Source: Oscillospiraceae bacterium (lineage in GTDB: Bacteria; Bacillota; Clostridia; Oscillospirales; Oscillospiraceae). From it: a stretch of DNA of 64,000 nucleotides. Location: the NCBI GenBank assembly GCA_017434755.1, contig JAFRER010000015.1, forward strand, positions 1 to 64,000, read 5' to 3'. The position numbers and the translations under genes are program-made. Shown here one piece after another: positions 9,631 to 18,134 of this stretch. The first letter of the stretch is position 1; each line of letters begins with the position of its first letter. The notes under the pieces are model-generated. The model searched no databases. It worked only from the letters and a program-made list of their open reading frames with translations, and was not told where the DNA came from.

Positions 9631-9951
9631 TTAAATCTTTTCGTTGACGTAGTATGCCCGTATTGCGCCCTCCGTGATCAGGACGGATTCCTGATTAAAG
9701 AAAGCGCATAGATCCTTTGCGATCTCGCTCACAGTGCCGGGCTCCGTGTCGATCAGCGAAATCACGAGTGTTTCCTCTTGGGTATAACGGCCGTCCTCAA
9801 AGATATAGCCGCCCTGTGCGAGAGAGAAGGAAAAACAGACGTTATAACTGATGCAGACATTTTTCAGAATACTGATGTATTTTTCGGTTTCATGTTTCTG
9901 TGTCAGGGAAACAGAGTCGTTCAGGCCGACATATATTTTCGTTTCAGTCAC
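9631..9951 (-). CDS. small protein, DUF3574-like
   Basis: A 106-residue cytosolic protein. The pattern is a first strand TKIYVGLND, a middle segment GGYIFEDGRYTQEETLVISLID and a final FNQESVLITEGAIRAYYV. It resembles from memory the DUF3574 fold (a ferredoxin-like small domain), but without the usual signal peptide, so the match is tentative. The gene starts 26 bases after the MATE-HATPase fusion gene ends and probably belongs to the same transcript. No function can be stated. Confidence 0.55.
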   Translation of the reverse strand: MTETKIYVGLNDSVSLTQKHETEKYISILKNVCISYNVCFSFSLAQGGYIFEDGRYTQEETLVISLIDTEPGTVSEIAKDLCAFFNQESVLITEGAIRAYYVNEKI

Positions 9952-9977
9952 GATCTTGCCTCCGGTTCGTTTTCAGC

Positions 9978-11765
9978 TTATATGGTGATGATCAGATTGT
10001 TTGTGTTCATGGTGTTGGTATATGTGATGTCTTTTGCCATTCCCATCACCATGCGGATACCGATGCCCTTTTCGGGACGCTCGGGATCGGGCGTCCATCG
10101 CTTGGCCTTTTCACGCAGATCAAAATGACGGCAGTCATCTCTCAGACGCAGGATGACGGTCTCACCCTTGACAAGCACACGCACATCCATATGATGCGGT
10201 TTGCCGTCATTGAACCCGTGCTCGATAACATTGATGGCCAGTTCCTCCACACAGAGGGAGAGTTTGTTCGCATTCTGCGGACTGATCCCACGCTCCGTGC
10301 AGAAGGCATATGCCTCTTCGGACAGAGCAGCTGCCTCGTGCAGAGTTCCGGGAGAGCGCTCCAGCCTGTTTTCTTCAGTTATTCCGAAACCCTCAGGAAG
10401 CAGCATATAGGCTTCCGAGCCGTTTTTGCTTTTGTCTTTCTTCAGGAATACCGCCAGAAGAATGACTGTACTCAACAGGGCCTGCCCGATCGGGAAGGCG
10501 AGCCATACACCGAGAACGCCGAGAAAAGAGCTCAGCAGATATGCCATTACAGCGGTAAAGGCGGCTTCGATGCCAATGTTGATGAGATTTGCGCGCAACA
10601 GCCTTGAGACGGACTGGCAGTAATTCGCAGCGGATACATTCAAAGCAAGGAACGGCAGACTTACCGCATAGCATCTTATTGCAGCGGTTGCCATCAGGCC
10701 TGTTTCACCGCCATGCGGAATGAACAGGGAGGAAAGATATGGCGCGCAGATAAATACGATCACTGCCAGTGCCGAAACACCCGCCAGGATGTCTGTGAAC
10801 GCTGTCCTGATGACGGTCTTCAGCCCGTTCACATCCTGTTCTCCGACCATCATGCCTCCCATGATCAGCACTGCGCCTCCTATGCCCCAGCCAAGAGCGC
10901 CGACAAGAAAAGTAGTGCTGCTCATGGCGGAATAGGCTGTCACGCCCGTGTCTCCGATCACGCGGAGAAGAAGGGCGTTGAGCAGTACGGGAAGGAGCCC
11001 GCGGCAGAGCATGCATACTGCGCGCGACAGGCCGTCTTTCAGCAGCGGCAGGACGGATGCGTGCCTGATCTCAGTCATGGAGAAATGAAACAGGCTGTCC
11101 TTTTTCAGAAAATGGGAGAGAACGACCAGAAGAGCGGCGTAATGGCTCGCACTGCTTGCAAGGCCCATCCCGAACACACCACCCCGGAATACGTATAGGT
11201 TCAGCAGGTCTCCCGCAACATCGACGACTGCGCATACGAGACTTGCCAGCTTTGGCCTGAAGGAATCTCCGTCAAGCTGGAGAATGGGCGTCAGGATAAC
11301 AAAGAGGATAAAGCCGGGGGCGCCGATGAAAACACCGCGAAGATACGAAGCCGTCTCGGAAAAAACCTCTTTGCTCGCGCCGCCTGCGCCGAACATCCGT
11401 GCGAAAGCACCGGGGAACAGAACGCCGGCCAGAGCCAGAAGACCCGAAAGTATTACACCCAGCAGCAAAGTGAGTGAATACGTGGCGGAGAGCGTTTTCC
11501 GGTCGCCCGCTCCGATGGCTTTGGTGCACAGATTGGTGCAGCCGACCATCAGAATGCCGCTTATGATAGAAGCGATGCTGTAGTACGGCGCACCGAGACC
11601 GCAGGCCGCAAGAGCCGTGCTGCCGAGAAAGCTTCCGGTGAGGATGCCGTCTATTATTGCCGTCACCGCGCCGGAAAGCTCAGCGACCAGCATGGTGAGC
11701 ATTGCTTTCTGAAAGAGACTTCTTGTTATGGCGCCTTCGCCGGAACTGTTCTTAAGAGAAAACAT
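9978..11765 (-). CDS. MATE-family transporter fused to HATPase domain
   Basis: Residues about 15-450 form a twelve-helix MATE (NorM/DinF type) transporter, which usually exports cationic drugs or metabolites using Na+ or H+. Residues about 475-595 form an anti-sigma/histidine-kinase-like ATPase domain (HATPase_c_2, RsbW type): the N box is LCVEELAINVIEHGFND, followed by LRDDCRHFD and the glycine box GIGIRMVMGMA. The fusion makes the protein 595 residues, against about 450 for a plain MATE. The ORF is continuous, so it is not an assembly join of two frames. The ATPase domain could phosphorylate or bind an anti-anti-sigma-like partner, or gate the transporter. A small DUF3574-like gene follows. 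Confidence 0.85.
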   Translation of the reverse strand: MFSLKNSSGEGAITRSLFQKAMLTMLVAELSGAVTAIIDGILTGSFLGSTALAACGLGAPYYSIASIISGILMVGCTNLCTKAIGAGDRKTLSATYSLTLLLGVILSGLLALAGVLFPGAFARMFGAGGASKEVFSETASYLRGVFIGAPGFILFVILTPILQLDGDSFRPKLASLVCAVVDVAGDLLNLYVFRGGVFGMGLASSASHYAALLVVLSHFLKKDSLFHFSMTEIRHASVLPLLKDGLSRAVCMLCRGLLPVLLNALLLRVIGDTGVTAYSAMSSTTFLVGALGWGIGGAVLIMGGMMVGEQDVNGLKTVIRTAFTDILAGVSALAVIVFICAPYLSSLFIPHGGETGLMATAAIRCYAVSLPFLALNVSAANYCQSVSRLLRANLINIGIEAAFTAVMAYLLSSFLGVLGVWLAFPIGQALLSTVILLAVFLKKDKSKNGSEAYMLLPEGFGITEENRLERSPGTLHEAAALSEEAYAFCTERGISPQNANKLSLCVEELAINVIEHGFNDGKPHHMDVRVLVKGETVILRLRDDCRHFDLREKAKRWTPDPERPEKGIGIRMVMGMAKDITYTNTMNTNNLIITI

Positions 11766-11960
11766 ATATGACAGCCTTTCCCAAAACGGTTATATGCAAT
11801 CTATATTTTTATCATTATATCATAATACCTGTCAGATTTGCAGTCGGATTATCCGAAAACCGGATAATATGTCAGGGCATATTGAGAAAAGAGGCTTTTC
11901 GTGGTATATTATGAGGCGTGTTTCGGATAACAGAGGATAATCTCAAGGAGATGTGAATAG

Positions 11961-13037
11961 ATGAAATTAGGTATCGTTGGGCTTCCGAATGTTGGCAAGA
12001 CTACTCTTTTCAATGCGCTCACCGGAGCAAAAGCGGAGACGGGGGCCTATTCCAATGCAGGGGCCAAACCGAACATAGGCGTGGCTAAAGTGCCGGATGA
12101 GAGACTGGACTGGCTTGCGGAATACTATCATCCGAAAAAGTATACGCCTGCCACGATCGAATTCGTGGATATCGCCGGTATAGGCAAGGGAAGCGGAAAA
12201 GGAAACGAACTGCTGAACGTTGTCCGTCAGACGGACGCACTGGTCCATGTGGTGCGCTGCTTTGACAACGATGAGATATTCCTTGAGGAGGCTGACGCTG
12301 CCAGAGACGCTGAAACACTGAATCTGGAGCTGATCCTTGCGGATATTGAAATCACCGAGCGCCGCCTTGAAAGGGCGAAGAAGAACGCCAAGAGCGGGGA
12401 TAAAAAGTATAAGCACGAAGTAGAGACCTGTGAAAAACTCATTGAGCATCTTTCCGACGGAAAGCCCGCAAGCAGCTTCGAGTTTTCCGAGGAAGACAGC
12501 GAAATGCTGGCGGATAACGGCCTGCTTTCCGTGAAACCCGTCATATATGTTGCCAACATGGATGAGGCCGGAATGGCGGACTATGAAAATGAGCCGAATT
12601 TTCGCGCACTGAAGGCGATCGCCGAAGAGCAGGAAGCTGCGGTCCTGCCGGTTGCCGCGAAATTCGAGGAAGACATCGCGGACATGGATCCCGATGAGGC
12701 AGCACTGTTTATGGAGGAGCTCGGCCTAAAGGAGAGAGGCCTGAACAGACTGATCCGCACCTCTTATGATCTGCTCGGATACATTTCCTTCCTTACCGCG
12801 GGAGAGGATGATGTACATGCCTGGACAATCGTGAAGGGCACCAAGGCGCCGAAGGCCGCCGGAAAAGTCCATACGGACATCGAGCGCGGCTTCATCCGTG
12901 CGGAGATCGTTGCCTTTGAAGATCTCAAGGCCTGCGGCAGCATGGCGGCTGCAAAGGAAAAGGGCCTTTTCAGACTGGAAGGCAAGGAATATGTCATGAA
13001 AGACGGGGATATCACCAATTTCCGCTTCAATATATAA
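11961..13037 (+). CDS. ychF: ribosome-associated ATPase YchF
   Basis: YchF (OLA1 family) is a P-loop protein related to Obg that prefers ATP and binds ribosomes; it is linked to the oxidative stress response. The G1 loop is GLPNVGKTTLFNALTG (residues 6-21) and the switch II region is EFVDIAGIGKGSGKGNELL. A coiled-coil region (residues about 110-155) and a C-terminal TGS domain (VHAWTIVKGTKAPKAAGKVHTDIERGF, given here as two joined parts: the TIVKGTKAP strand and HTDIERGF loop) complete it. Length 358 residues is close to the usual 363. AAGGAG lies upstream of ATG 11961. It appears monocistronic, followed by the Mn2+ riboswitch. Confidence 0.96.
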   Translation: MKLGIVGLPNVGKTTLFNALTGAKAETGAYSNAGAKPNIGVAKVPDERLDWLAEYYHPKKYTPATIEFVDIAGIGKGSGKGNELLNVVRQTDALVHVVRCFDNDEIFLEEADAARDAETLNLELILADIEITERRLERAKKNAKSGDKKYKHEVETCEKLIEHLSDGKPASSFEFSEEDSEMLADNGLLSVKPVIYVANMDEAGMADYENEPNFRALKAIAEEQEAAVLPVAAKFEEDIADMDPDEAALFMEELGLKERGLNRLIRTSYDLLGYISFLTAGEDDVHAWTIVKGTKAPKAAGKVHTDIERGFIRAEIVAFEDLKACGSMAAAKEKGLFRLEGKEYVMKDGDITNFRFNI

Positions 13038-13088
13038 AAATATAAAGGGATTGACTTTGAATACCGGCATATGGTATCTTTTTTAAGC

Positions 13089-13220
13089 AAAAGGGAGTAG
13101 CTTTCGCGGCTTTCCGCGGCGGAGCCGCCGTCATCACGGCCTTATGGCCCGGCGGTCCGGATACTTTTCGGTATTTAGCAAGACTTTTACGGCACAAAAG
13201 GCTGTAAAAGTCTTTTTATT
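13089..13220 (+). promoter_or_regulatory. yybP-ykoY (Mn2+) riboswitch with terminator
   Basis: The leader shows the conserved pieces of the yybP-ykoY aptamer in order: AAAGGGAGTAGC at 13089-13102, GCCGTCATCACGGC at about 13126-13140, a GGCCCGGCGGTCCGG core, and TTTAGCAAGACTTTTAC at 13174-13190. An intrinsic terminator formed by AAGACTTTTAC and GTAAAAGTC plus a T run ends at about 13217. The aptamer's 3' strand is part of the terminator stem, the usual switch design: Mn2+ binding would free the terminator's partner strand and allow transcription of the P-type ATPase gene 25 bases later. Confidence 0.88.
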
Positions 13221-13244
13221 ATTCTTCAAACCGGAGAAAACAGA

Positions 13245-15965
13245 ATGAAATTCTATTGCGAAGAAAAAGAAGCGGTCCTTACTTCACTGAACAGCTGCGT
13301 TACGGGACTGAGTTCTTCGGAAGCGGAAAAACGAATTGCGGAGAACGGTAAAAACAAACTGGCCGAGCCTGAAAAAGAGAGCCTTTTCAAAAAATTCCTC
13401 CGCTCTATTGCGGACCCGATGATCATCATGCTCATTGTTGCAGCCGCAATCCAGGCGGTCGTAACGGTCATCGAAGCGCACGGGACCTTCCATTTTTCGG
13501 ATTTCGCGGATGTTTTGGTCATTCTTGTGGTCGTTGTCATCAATACGGCAATGTCTCTGATACAGGAGAGCAAATCCGAGGCCGCCATGGAAGCGCTGAT
13601 GCAGATGACAGCGGCCACGTCCAAGGTGATGCGTGACGGAAGAGTCTGCGTCATAAAAAGCGAAGATATCGCCGTGGGCGACGTGGTGGTGTTCGAGGCG
13701 GGAGACGCGGTCCCTGCCGACTGCAGGATAATTGAAAGCCATTCTCTCAAGGCGGAGGAAGCGGCGCTCACCGGAGAATCGGTGCCGGTAAGCAAGATCG
13801 TCGATATGCTGTACTGGCGCGAAGGTGAGCCGGAAATCGCGCTTGGGGACAGAAAAAACATGCTCTATTCCGGATCCACCGTGGTCTACGGCCGCGGGAG
13901 AGCGGTTGTTACGGCAACGGGAATGGACACCGAAATGGGCAAGATCGCCGAGGCACTCAGTGAAGCCGAGAAAGAGCAGACGCCGCTTCAGAAGAAGATG
14001 GCGGAGCTTTCAAAATTTCTTACGAAGCTCGTGCTCGGGATCTGTATCATCGTCTTTATTATCGGTATTGCGGAGCCGCTGCTCCGTTCCGGAGAAGGCT
14101 TCTCCTGGAGAATGCTGAGCGATACAGGGCTGAACACGTTCATCGCTGCGATCGCTCTTGCGGTCGCCGCCATCCCCGAGGGACTTCCTGCGGTCGTTAC
14201 CATTATTCTTTCCATCGGGGTGACGGCCATGGCGAAACGTCAGGCGCTGATCCGCAAGCTTACTGCTGTCGAGACTCTGGGATGTACGCAGATCATCTGC
14301 TCGGATAAGACAGGAACCCTTACCCAGAACAAGATGACCGTGGTGGACGAGTTCACCGCGGACAAGCAACTTCTGGCGACAGCCATGGCACTTTGTTCTG
14401 ATGCTGAGATAGCCGAGGGCGAGACGAGCGCAACCGGTGAACCCACGGAGTGCGCGCTTGTCAATTACGCGTTTTCTCTTGGAATGCCAAAGTATGAGCT
14501 GAGTGAAAAGCAGCCGAGGATCGGCGAGGCACCCTTCGACTCCGGAAGAAAGATGATGTCCACCGTGCACAAAACGGAGAAGGACATCATCCAGTATACA
14601 AAAGGTGCCTGCGACATGATGCTTGCCCGCTGCACCAGATACCTTACAGCAGACGGCGTTGTCCCGATGACGGATGAGCTGAAGGCGGAGATCGAAAAAG
14701 AGAACAAGTCTTTTGCTGACCGCGCCCTGCGTGTACTGTGCGCCGCGTATAGGGAATACAATTCCGAACCGGATAGTTATGAGGCGGAGGACATAGAGAA
14801 AGATCTTGTCTTCATCGGCCTGACAGGCATGATCGACCCCTGCCGTCCCGAAGTGTATGAGGCGATCAACAAATGCCGCGAGGCGGGGATAAGACCGGTG
14901 ATGATAACCGGCGACCACAGGGACACGGCAGTGGCAATAGCAAAGGATCTCAGGATCATCTCCGATGAGAGCGAAGCAATCGTTGGTGCGGAACTCGATC
15001 GCTTCACGGATGAACAGATGATCGAACTGGTCACGAAGTATTCCGTATACGCCAGAGTCCAGCCGGAACACAAGACGAGGATCGTCCAGGCCTGGAAGGC
15101 CAGAGGCTGCGTGACAGCCATGACCGGTGACGGCGTGAATGACGCTCCGTCCATCAAGGCGGCGGATATCGGCGTGGGGATGGGCATCACCGGAACCGAC
15201 GTCACTAAGGGCGCAGCGGACATGGTGCTCGCGGACGACAACTTTGCCACCATAGTCAATGCGGTAGAAGAAGGCAGAAAGATCTACGACAACGTGCTCA
15301 AGGTACTGCAGTTCCAGCTGTCCACAAACATGGCCGAAGTAATCATCATGTTCCTGGCCTCTCTGCTGAACTTCACCATACTCTCACCGGTCCATCTGCT
15401 CTGGATCAACATGGTGACGGACTCTCTGCCCGGCCTCGCACTCGGTGTGGAAAAGGCCGAGGGCGACCTGATGAAACGAAAGCCCAGGCCTTCCTCGGAC
15501 GGACTGTTTTCCAACGGAGCCGGATTCGACATGATCTGGCAGGGCGTATATCTGGCTGTGATCGAGATAGCCGCCTATCTGATCGGCTACCATATCGAAT
15601 TCGGCTCGCTTTCCGGTATGACGCACGGGACGGTTTGCGTGAATGCCATGGCGATGGCGTTCCTGACCGTGAATTTTGCGGAAATGATGTGCGCCGTCAA
15701 CATGCGCTCAAGGACCGGATCTCTGTTTTCCAAGCATATGCTGAAAAACAGAAACTGGTGGCTGATAGGTGCTTTTGCCGTGACAACACTGTTTACGCTT
15801 GCCGCCATATACACGCCGGGCCTCCAGCAGGTGTTTGACATTGAACCCGGCACGTTCCAGACAGAGGAACTCCTGATCTCCGCAGGGCTTGCTGTTTCCA
15901 CGATCCCCGTGTTTGAGATCGGAAAAGCGATCCGGCGCAGATCCCTGAAGAAAAAAGGACAATAA
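13245..15965 (+). CDS. P-type cation ATPase (Ca2+/Mn2+ exporter type)
   Basis: A 906-residue P2-type ATPase with the full domain set: N-terminal cation_ATPase_N, actuator domain (TGES near residue 176), M4 helix with PEGLPAVVTIIL, phosphorylation motif SDKTGTLTQNKMT (Asp at residue 354), nucleotide-binding domain, and the hinge TGDGVNDAPSIKAADIG followed by six C-terminal helices. PEGLP in M4 marks the SERCA/PMR1-like group that moves Ca2+ or Mn2+. Because a yybP-ykoY riboswitch precedes it, Mn2+ efflux is the most likely job, as for the Lactococcus and Bacillus YoaB-type pumps. A weak GGAG lies upstream of ATG 13245. A terminator follows the stop. Confidence 0.93.
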   Translation: MKFYCEEKEAVLTSLNSCVTGLSSSEAEKRIAENGKNKLAEPEKESLFKKFLRSIADPMIIMLIVAAAIQAVVTVIEAHGTFHFSDFADVLVILVVVVINTAMSLIQESKSEAAMEALMQMTAATSKVMRDGRVCVIKSEDIAVGDVVVFEAGDAVPADCRIIESHSLKAEEAALTGESVPVSKIVDMLYWREGEPEIALGDRKNMLYSGSTVVYGRGRAVVTATGMDTEMGKIAEALSEAEKEQTPLQKKMAELSKFLTKLVLGICIIVFIIGIAEPLLRSGEGFSWRMLSDTGLNTFIAAIALAVAAIPEGLPAVVTIILSIGVTAMAKRQALIRKLTAVETLGCTQIICSDKTGTLTQNKMTVVDEFTADKQLLATAMALCSDAEIAEGETSATGEPTECALVNYAFSLGMPKYELSEKQPRIGEAPFDSGRKMMSTVHKTEKDIIQYTKGACDMMLARCTRYLTADGVVPMTDELKAEIEKENKSFADRALRVLCAAYREYNSEPDSYEAEDIEKDLVFIGLTGMIDPCRPEVYEAINKCREAGIRPVMITGDHRDTAVAIAKDLRIISDESEAIVGAELDRFTDEQMIELVTKYSVYARVQPEHKTRIVQAWKARGCVTAMTGDGVNDAPSIKAADIGVGMGITGTDVTKGAADMVLADDNFATIVNAVEEGRKIYDNVLKVLQFQLSTNMAEVIIMFLASLLNFTILSPVHLLWINMVTDSLPGLALGVEKAEGDLMKRKPRPSSDGLFSNGAGFDMIWQGVYLAVIEIAAYLIGYHIEFGSLSGMTHGTVCVNAMAMAFLTVNFAEMMCAVNMRSRTGSLFSKHMLKNRNWWLIGAFAVTTLFTLAAIYTPGLQQVFDIEPGTFQTEELLISAGLAVSTIPVFEIGKAIRRRSLKKKGQ

Positions 15966-15969
15966 TCAG

Positions 15970-16011
15970 AAAAGACAGACATCTTTGAACAGAAAGGTGT
16001 CTGTCTTTTAT
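15970..16011 (+). terminator. intrinsic terminator after P-type ATPase
   Basis: AAAGACAGACATCTTT pairs with AGGTGTCTGTCTTT around a short loop, followed by TTTTA. It directly follows the ATPase stop codon. Confidence 0.85.
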
Positions 16012-16091
16012 CATAAAACGATTGAAAATGCCGCCCTGTGTGGTATTATAAAAAACAGCTGAGACAAAATCAGATAACAGGAGGAAAAGAA

Positions 16092-16895
16092 ATGGAAGCA
16101 TTAAAAGCAACTGTTGCAAGCTGGGCCACGACCGGCGCAAAGGTGATCATAGCACTGATAGTCCTGCTCATTGCATTTAAGATCATTAACGCGCTTGCCC
16201 GCAAGGTCGAGAAAAAACTGCTTGCTGCGGAAAAGCTCGACAAGACTCTTGTAAAGGCTTTGACCAACATCATTAAGATAGTCTTGAAAGTGATCGTGGT
16301 GATCTCCCTTGCCGGATTCCTCGGGATCGACACCACCGGAATCGCGGCACTCGTGGCGGCACTCGGAGTCAGCGTCGGGCTTGCCGTTAACGGAGCACTC
16401 AGCAACTTTGCCGGCGGCGCGCTGCTTCTCATAACGCGGCCGTTCAAGATCGGAGATTACATCTCCGCACAAGGTTATGAGGGTATTGTTGAAGATATCC
16501 GCATCGTGAACACCAAACTCGTCACCCTTGACAACAAGGTGGTATATCTCCCGAACGGGGCCCTGTCCTCCGGAAGCATCCTGAACTTCAGCGAGAAGGA
16601 TCTGCGCCGCGTAGACCATGTGTTCTCGGTGGGAGGAAACGATCCGGAGAAGGTAAAGGATATTATTCTCAAAGTCTGCGGAGAGTGCGAAAATGTTCTG
16701 CAGGATCCGGCACCTTTTGCGAGAGTATCTGATTACGGAGCAGGCAACGGCGTGAAGGTGACGCTCAGGGCCTGGACGAAGACGGAGACCTACTGGGATG
16801 TCTTCTTCGATCTGCTTGAGAAGATCAATGCCGCCTTTGATGAAAACGGCATAGTCATCCCGTTCAACCAGCTGGATGTCCACGTGAAAAACTGA
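16092..16895 (+). CDS. mscS: small mechanosensitive channel, MscS family
   Basis: An MscS-type channel of 267 residues that opens on membrane tension to release solutes. The three N-terminal helices are followed by the Gly/Ala-rich pore helix (AALVAALGVSVGLAVNGALSN as a pattern; residues about 85-110) and the beta domain signature GDYISAQGYEGIVEDIRIVNTKL in two adjoining pieces. An upstream in-frame ATG at 16038 exists, but the start at 16092 has AGGAGG 8 bases ahead and gives the normal MscS N-terminus. It is flanked by terminators on both sides and is probably monocistronic. Confidence 0.94.
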   Translation: MEALKATVASWATTGAKVIIALIVLLIAFKIINALARKVEKKLLAAEKLDKTLVKALTNIIKIVLKVIVVISLAGFLGIDTTGIAALVAALGVSVGLAVNGALSNFAGGALLLITRPFKIGDYISAQGYEGIVEDIRIVNTKLVTLDNKVVYLPNGALSSGSILNFSEKDLRRVDHVFSVGGNDPEKVKDIILKVCGECENVLQDPAPFARVSDYGAGNGVKVTLRAWTKTETYWDVFFDLLEKINAAFDENGIVIPFNQLDVHVKN

Positions 16896-16914
16896 AAGCA
16901 TCAACAAACACGGA

Positions 16915-16955
16915 AAAGCCGCACGCAGTTTAATGCGTGCGGCTCTTGATTTTTA
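16915..16955. terminator. intrinsic terminator after mscS
   Basis: AGCCGCACGCAGTTTAATGCGTGCGGCT forms a perfect hairpin, followed by CTTGATTTTTAT. It lies between the convergent ends of mscS and the CDF transporter gene. Confidence 0.88.
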
Positions 16956-16963
16956 TAGGCTCT

Positions 16964-18133
16964 TTATACAGCGGTACGGTCGATGTTCACAACGGCAAAG
17001 CAATGAGTGAATGAGGAGCTTACCGTTTCCTTGATGGCGGACTCAAGCTTTGCATCACTCAGTTTGAAATCAACGGGCACTGCGGCGTCAAAGATCAGAT
17101 TGGTATGTGACGGACCCGGTACCACGCGGAAATCGTGTATCCTTATGTCTTCGCTTATCTCTCGTTTCAGAGCCTCAAGAACTCCGTTGCGAAGTGAGTT
17201 TATCTCCGGATTGGATGAATCTATCGGGTCCATGTGTATGGTCGCAAGGCAGCCGAACTTTTCCTTGAGCTCAGTCTCCGCACTGTCGACAACATCATGG
17301 AGAGCAAAGAAATCACCGTGCCCGTCCACCTCCGCATGCAGGGAAATGAACACTCTTCCGGGGCCGTAGTCGTGGACAAAAAGATCATGAATGCCTAGGA
17401 TCTCCTCATGCGCCATGACCGTATTCTCTATGCTGCGCACGAAGTCGGGATCCGGTGCCTTGCCCAGAAGCGGAGCGATGGTGTCTTTCGCGGCGCTGAA
17501 GCCTGCATAAACGATGAACAGGGCAACGATGAGTCCTGCCCAGCCGTCAATATTGATCTTGAAAAAGAACGACACGGCCATCGAGATCAGTACAACAAAT
17601 GTCGAAATGGTATCGGTCAGAGCATCAAGAGCAGTGGCTTCCATGACGGATGAATGGATCTTTTTGCCGATTGCCCGGTTGTAGAATGAGATATAAACTT
17701 TCACGGCGATTGCTGCAATGAGGATAAGCGCCGGGATAAGGCCCGCCTCGACAGGGGTCGGATGCAGGATCTTCTCAATGGAGTTTTTTCCGAGATCCAC
17801 ACCGACAAGGATTATGATAACGCTTATCGCAAGACCTGTGATGTATTCTATCCTGCCGTGGCCGTATGGATGCTCCGGATCAGCTTTCTTTCCTGCGAGC
17901 GCGAAGCCCAGCAGGGTAATGACGGAGGAACCTGCGTCGGAAAGGTTGTTGAATGCGTCTGCGGTTATGGCGACGGAACCGGAAAGAAGGCCGGCAATAT
18001 ACTTTCCCGCAAAGAGGATGAGATTCAGAAAGATCCCGTAAATGCCGCAGAGGGTGCCGTAAGCAGTCCGCACACGGGGATCGGTGCAGTTTTCACTGCC
18101 GCGTATGAACAGTCTGGCAAGTAGTTTAAGCAT
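16964..18133 (-). CDS. cation diffusion facilitator (CDF) transporter
   Basis: A CDF-family metal/H+ antiporter of 389 residues. It has six membrane helices, the metal site AITADAFNNLSDAGSSVITLLG on helix II (Asp/Asn-Asp pair) and VMEATALDALTDTISTFVV on helix V, then a cytosolic C-terminal domain with a His/Asp-rich strand. The frame is open upstream to 18406, but ATG 18133 gives the natural N-terminus (MLKLLARLFIRGS) and lies one base after the stop of the pseudouridine synthase gene, so the two are translationally linked. The metal (Zn2+, Fe2+, Mn2+ or Cd2+) cannot be read from sequence with confidence. A proximity to the Mn2+ pump gene hints at divalent metal homeostasis. Confidence 0.9.
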   Translation of the reverse strand: MLKLLARLFIRGSENCTDPRVRTAYGTLCGIYGIFLNLILFAGKYIAGLLSGSVAITADAFNNLSDAGSSVITLLGFALAGKKADPEHPYGHGRIEYITGLAISVIIILVGVDLGKNSIEKILHPTPVEAGLIPALILIAAIAVKVYISFYNRAIGKKIHSSVMEATALDALTDTISTFVVLISMAVSFFFKINIDGWAGLIVALFIVYAGFSAAKDTIAPLLGKAPDPDFVRSIENTVMAHEEILGIHDLFVHDYGPGRVFISLHAEVDGHGDFFALHDVVDSAETELKEKFGCLATIHMDPIDSSNPEINSLRNGVLEALKREISEDIRIHDFRVVPGPSHTNLIFDAAVPVDFKLSDAKLESAIKETVSSSFTHCFAVVNIDRTAV

Positions 18134-18134
18134 A

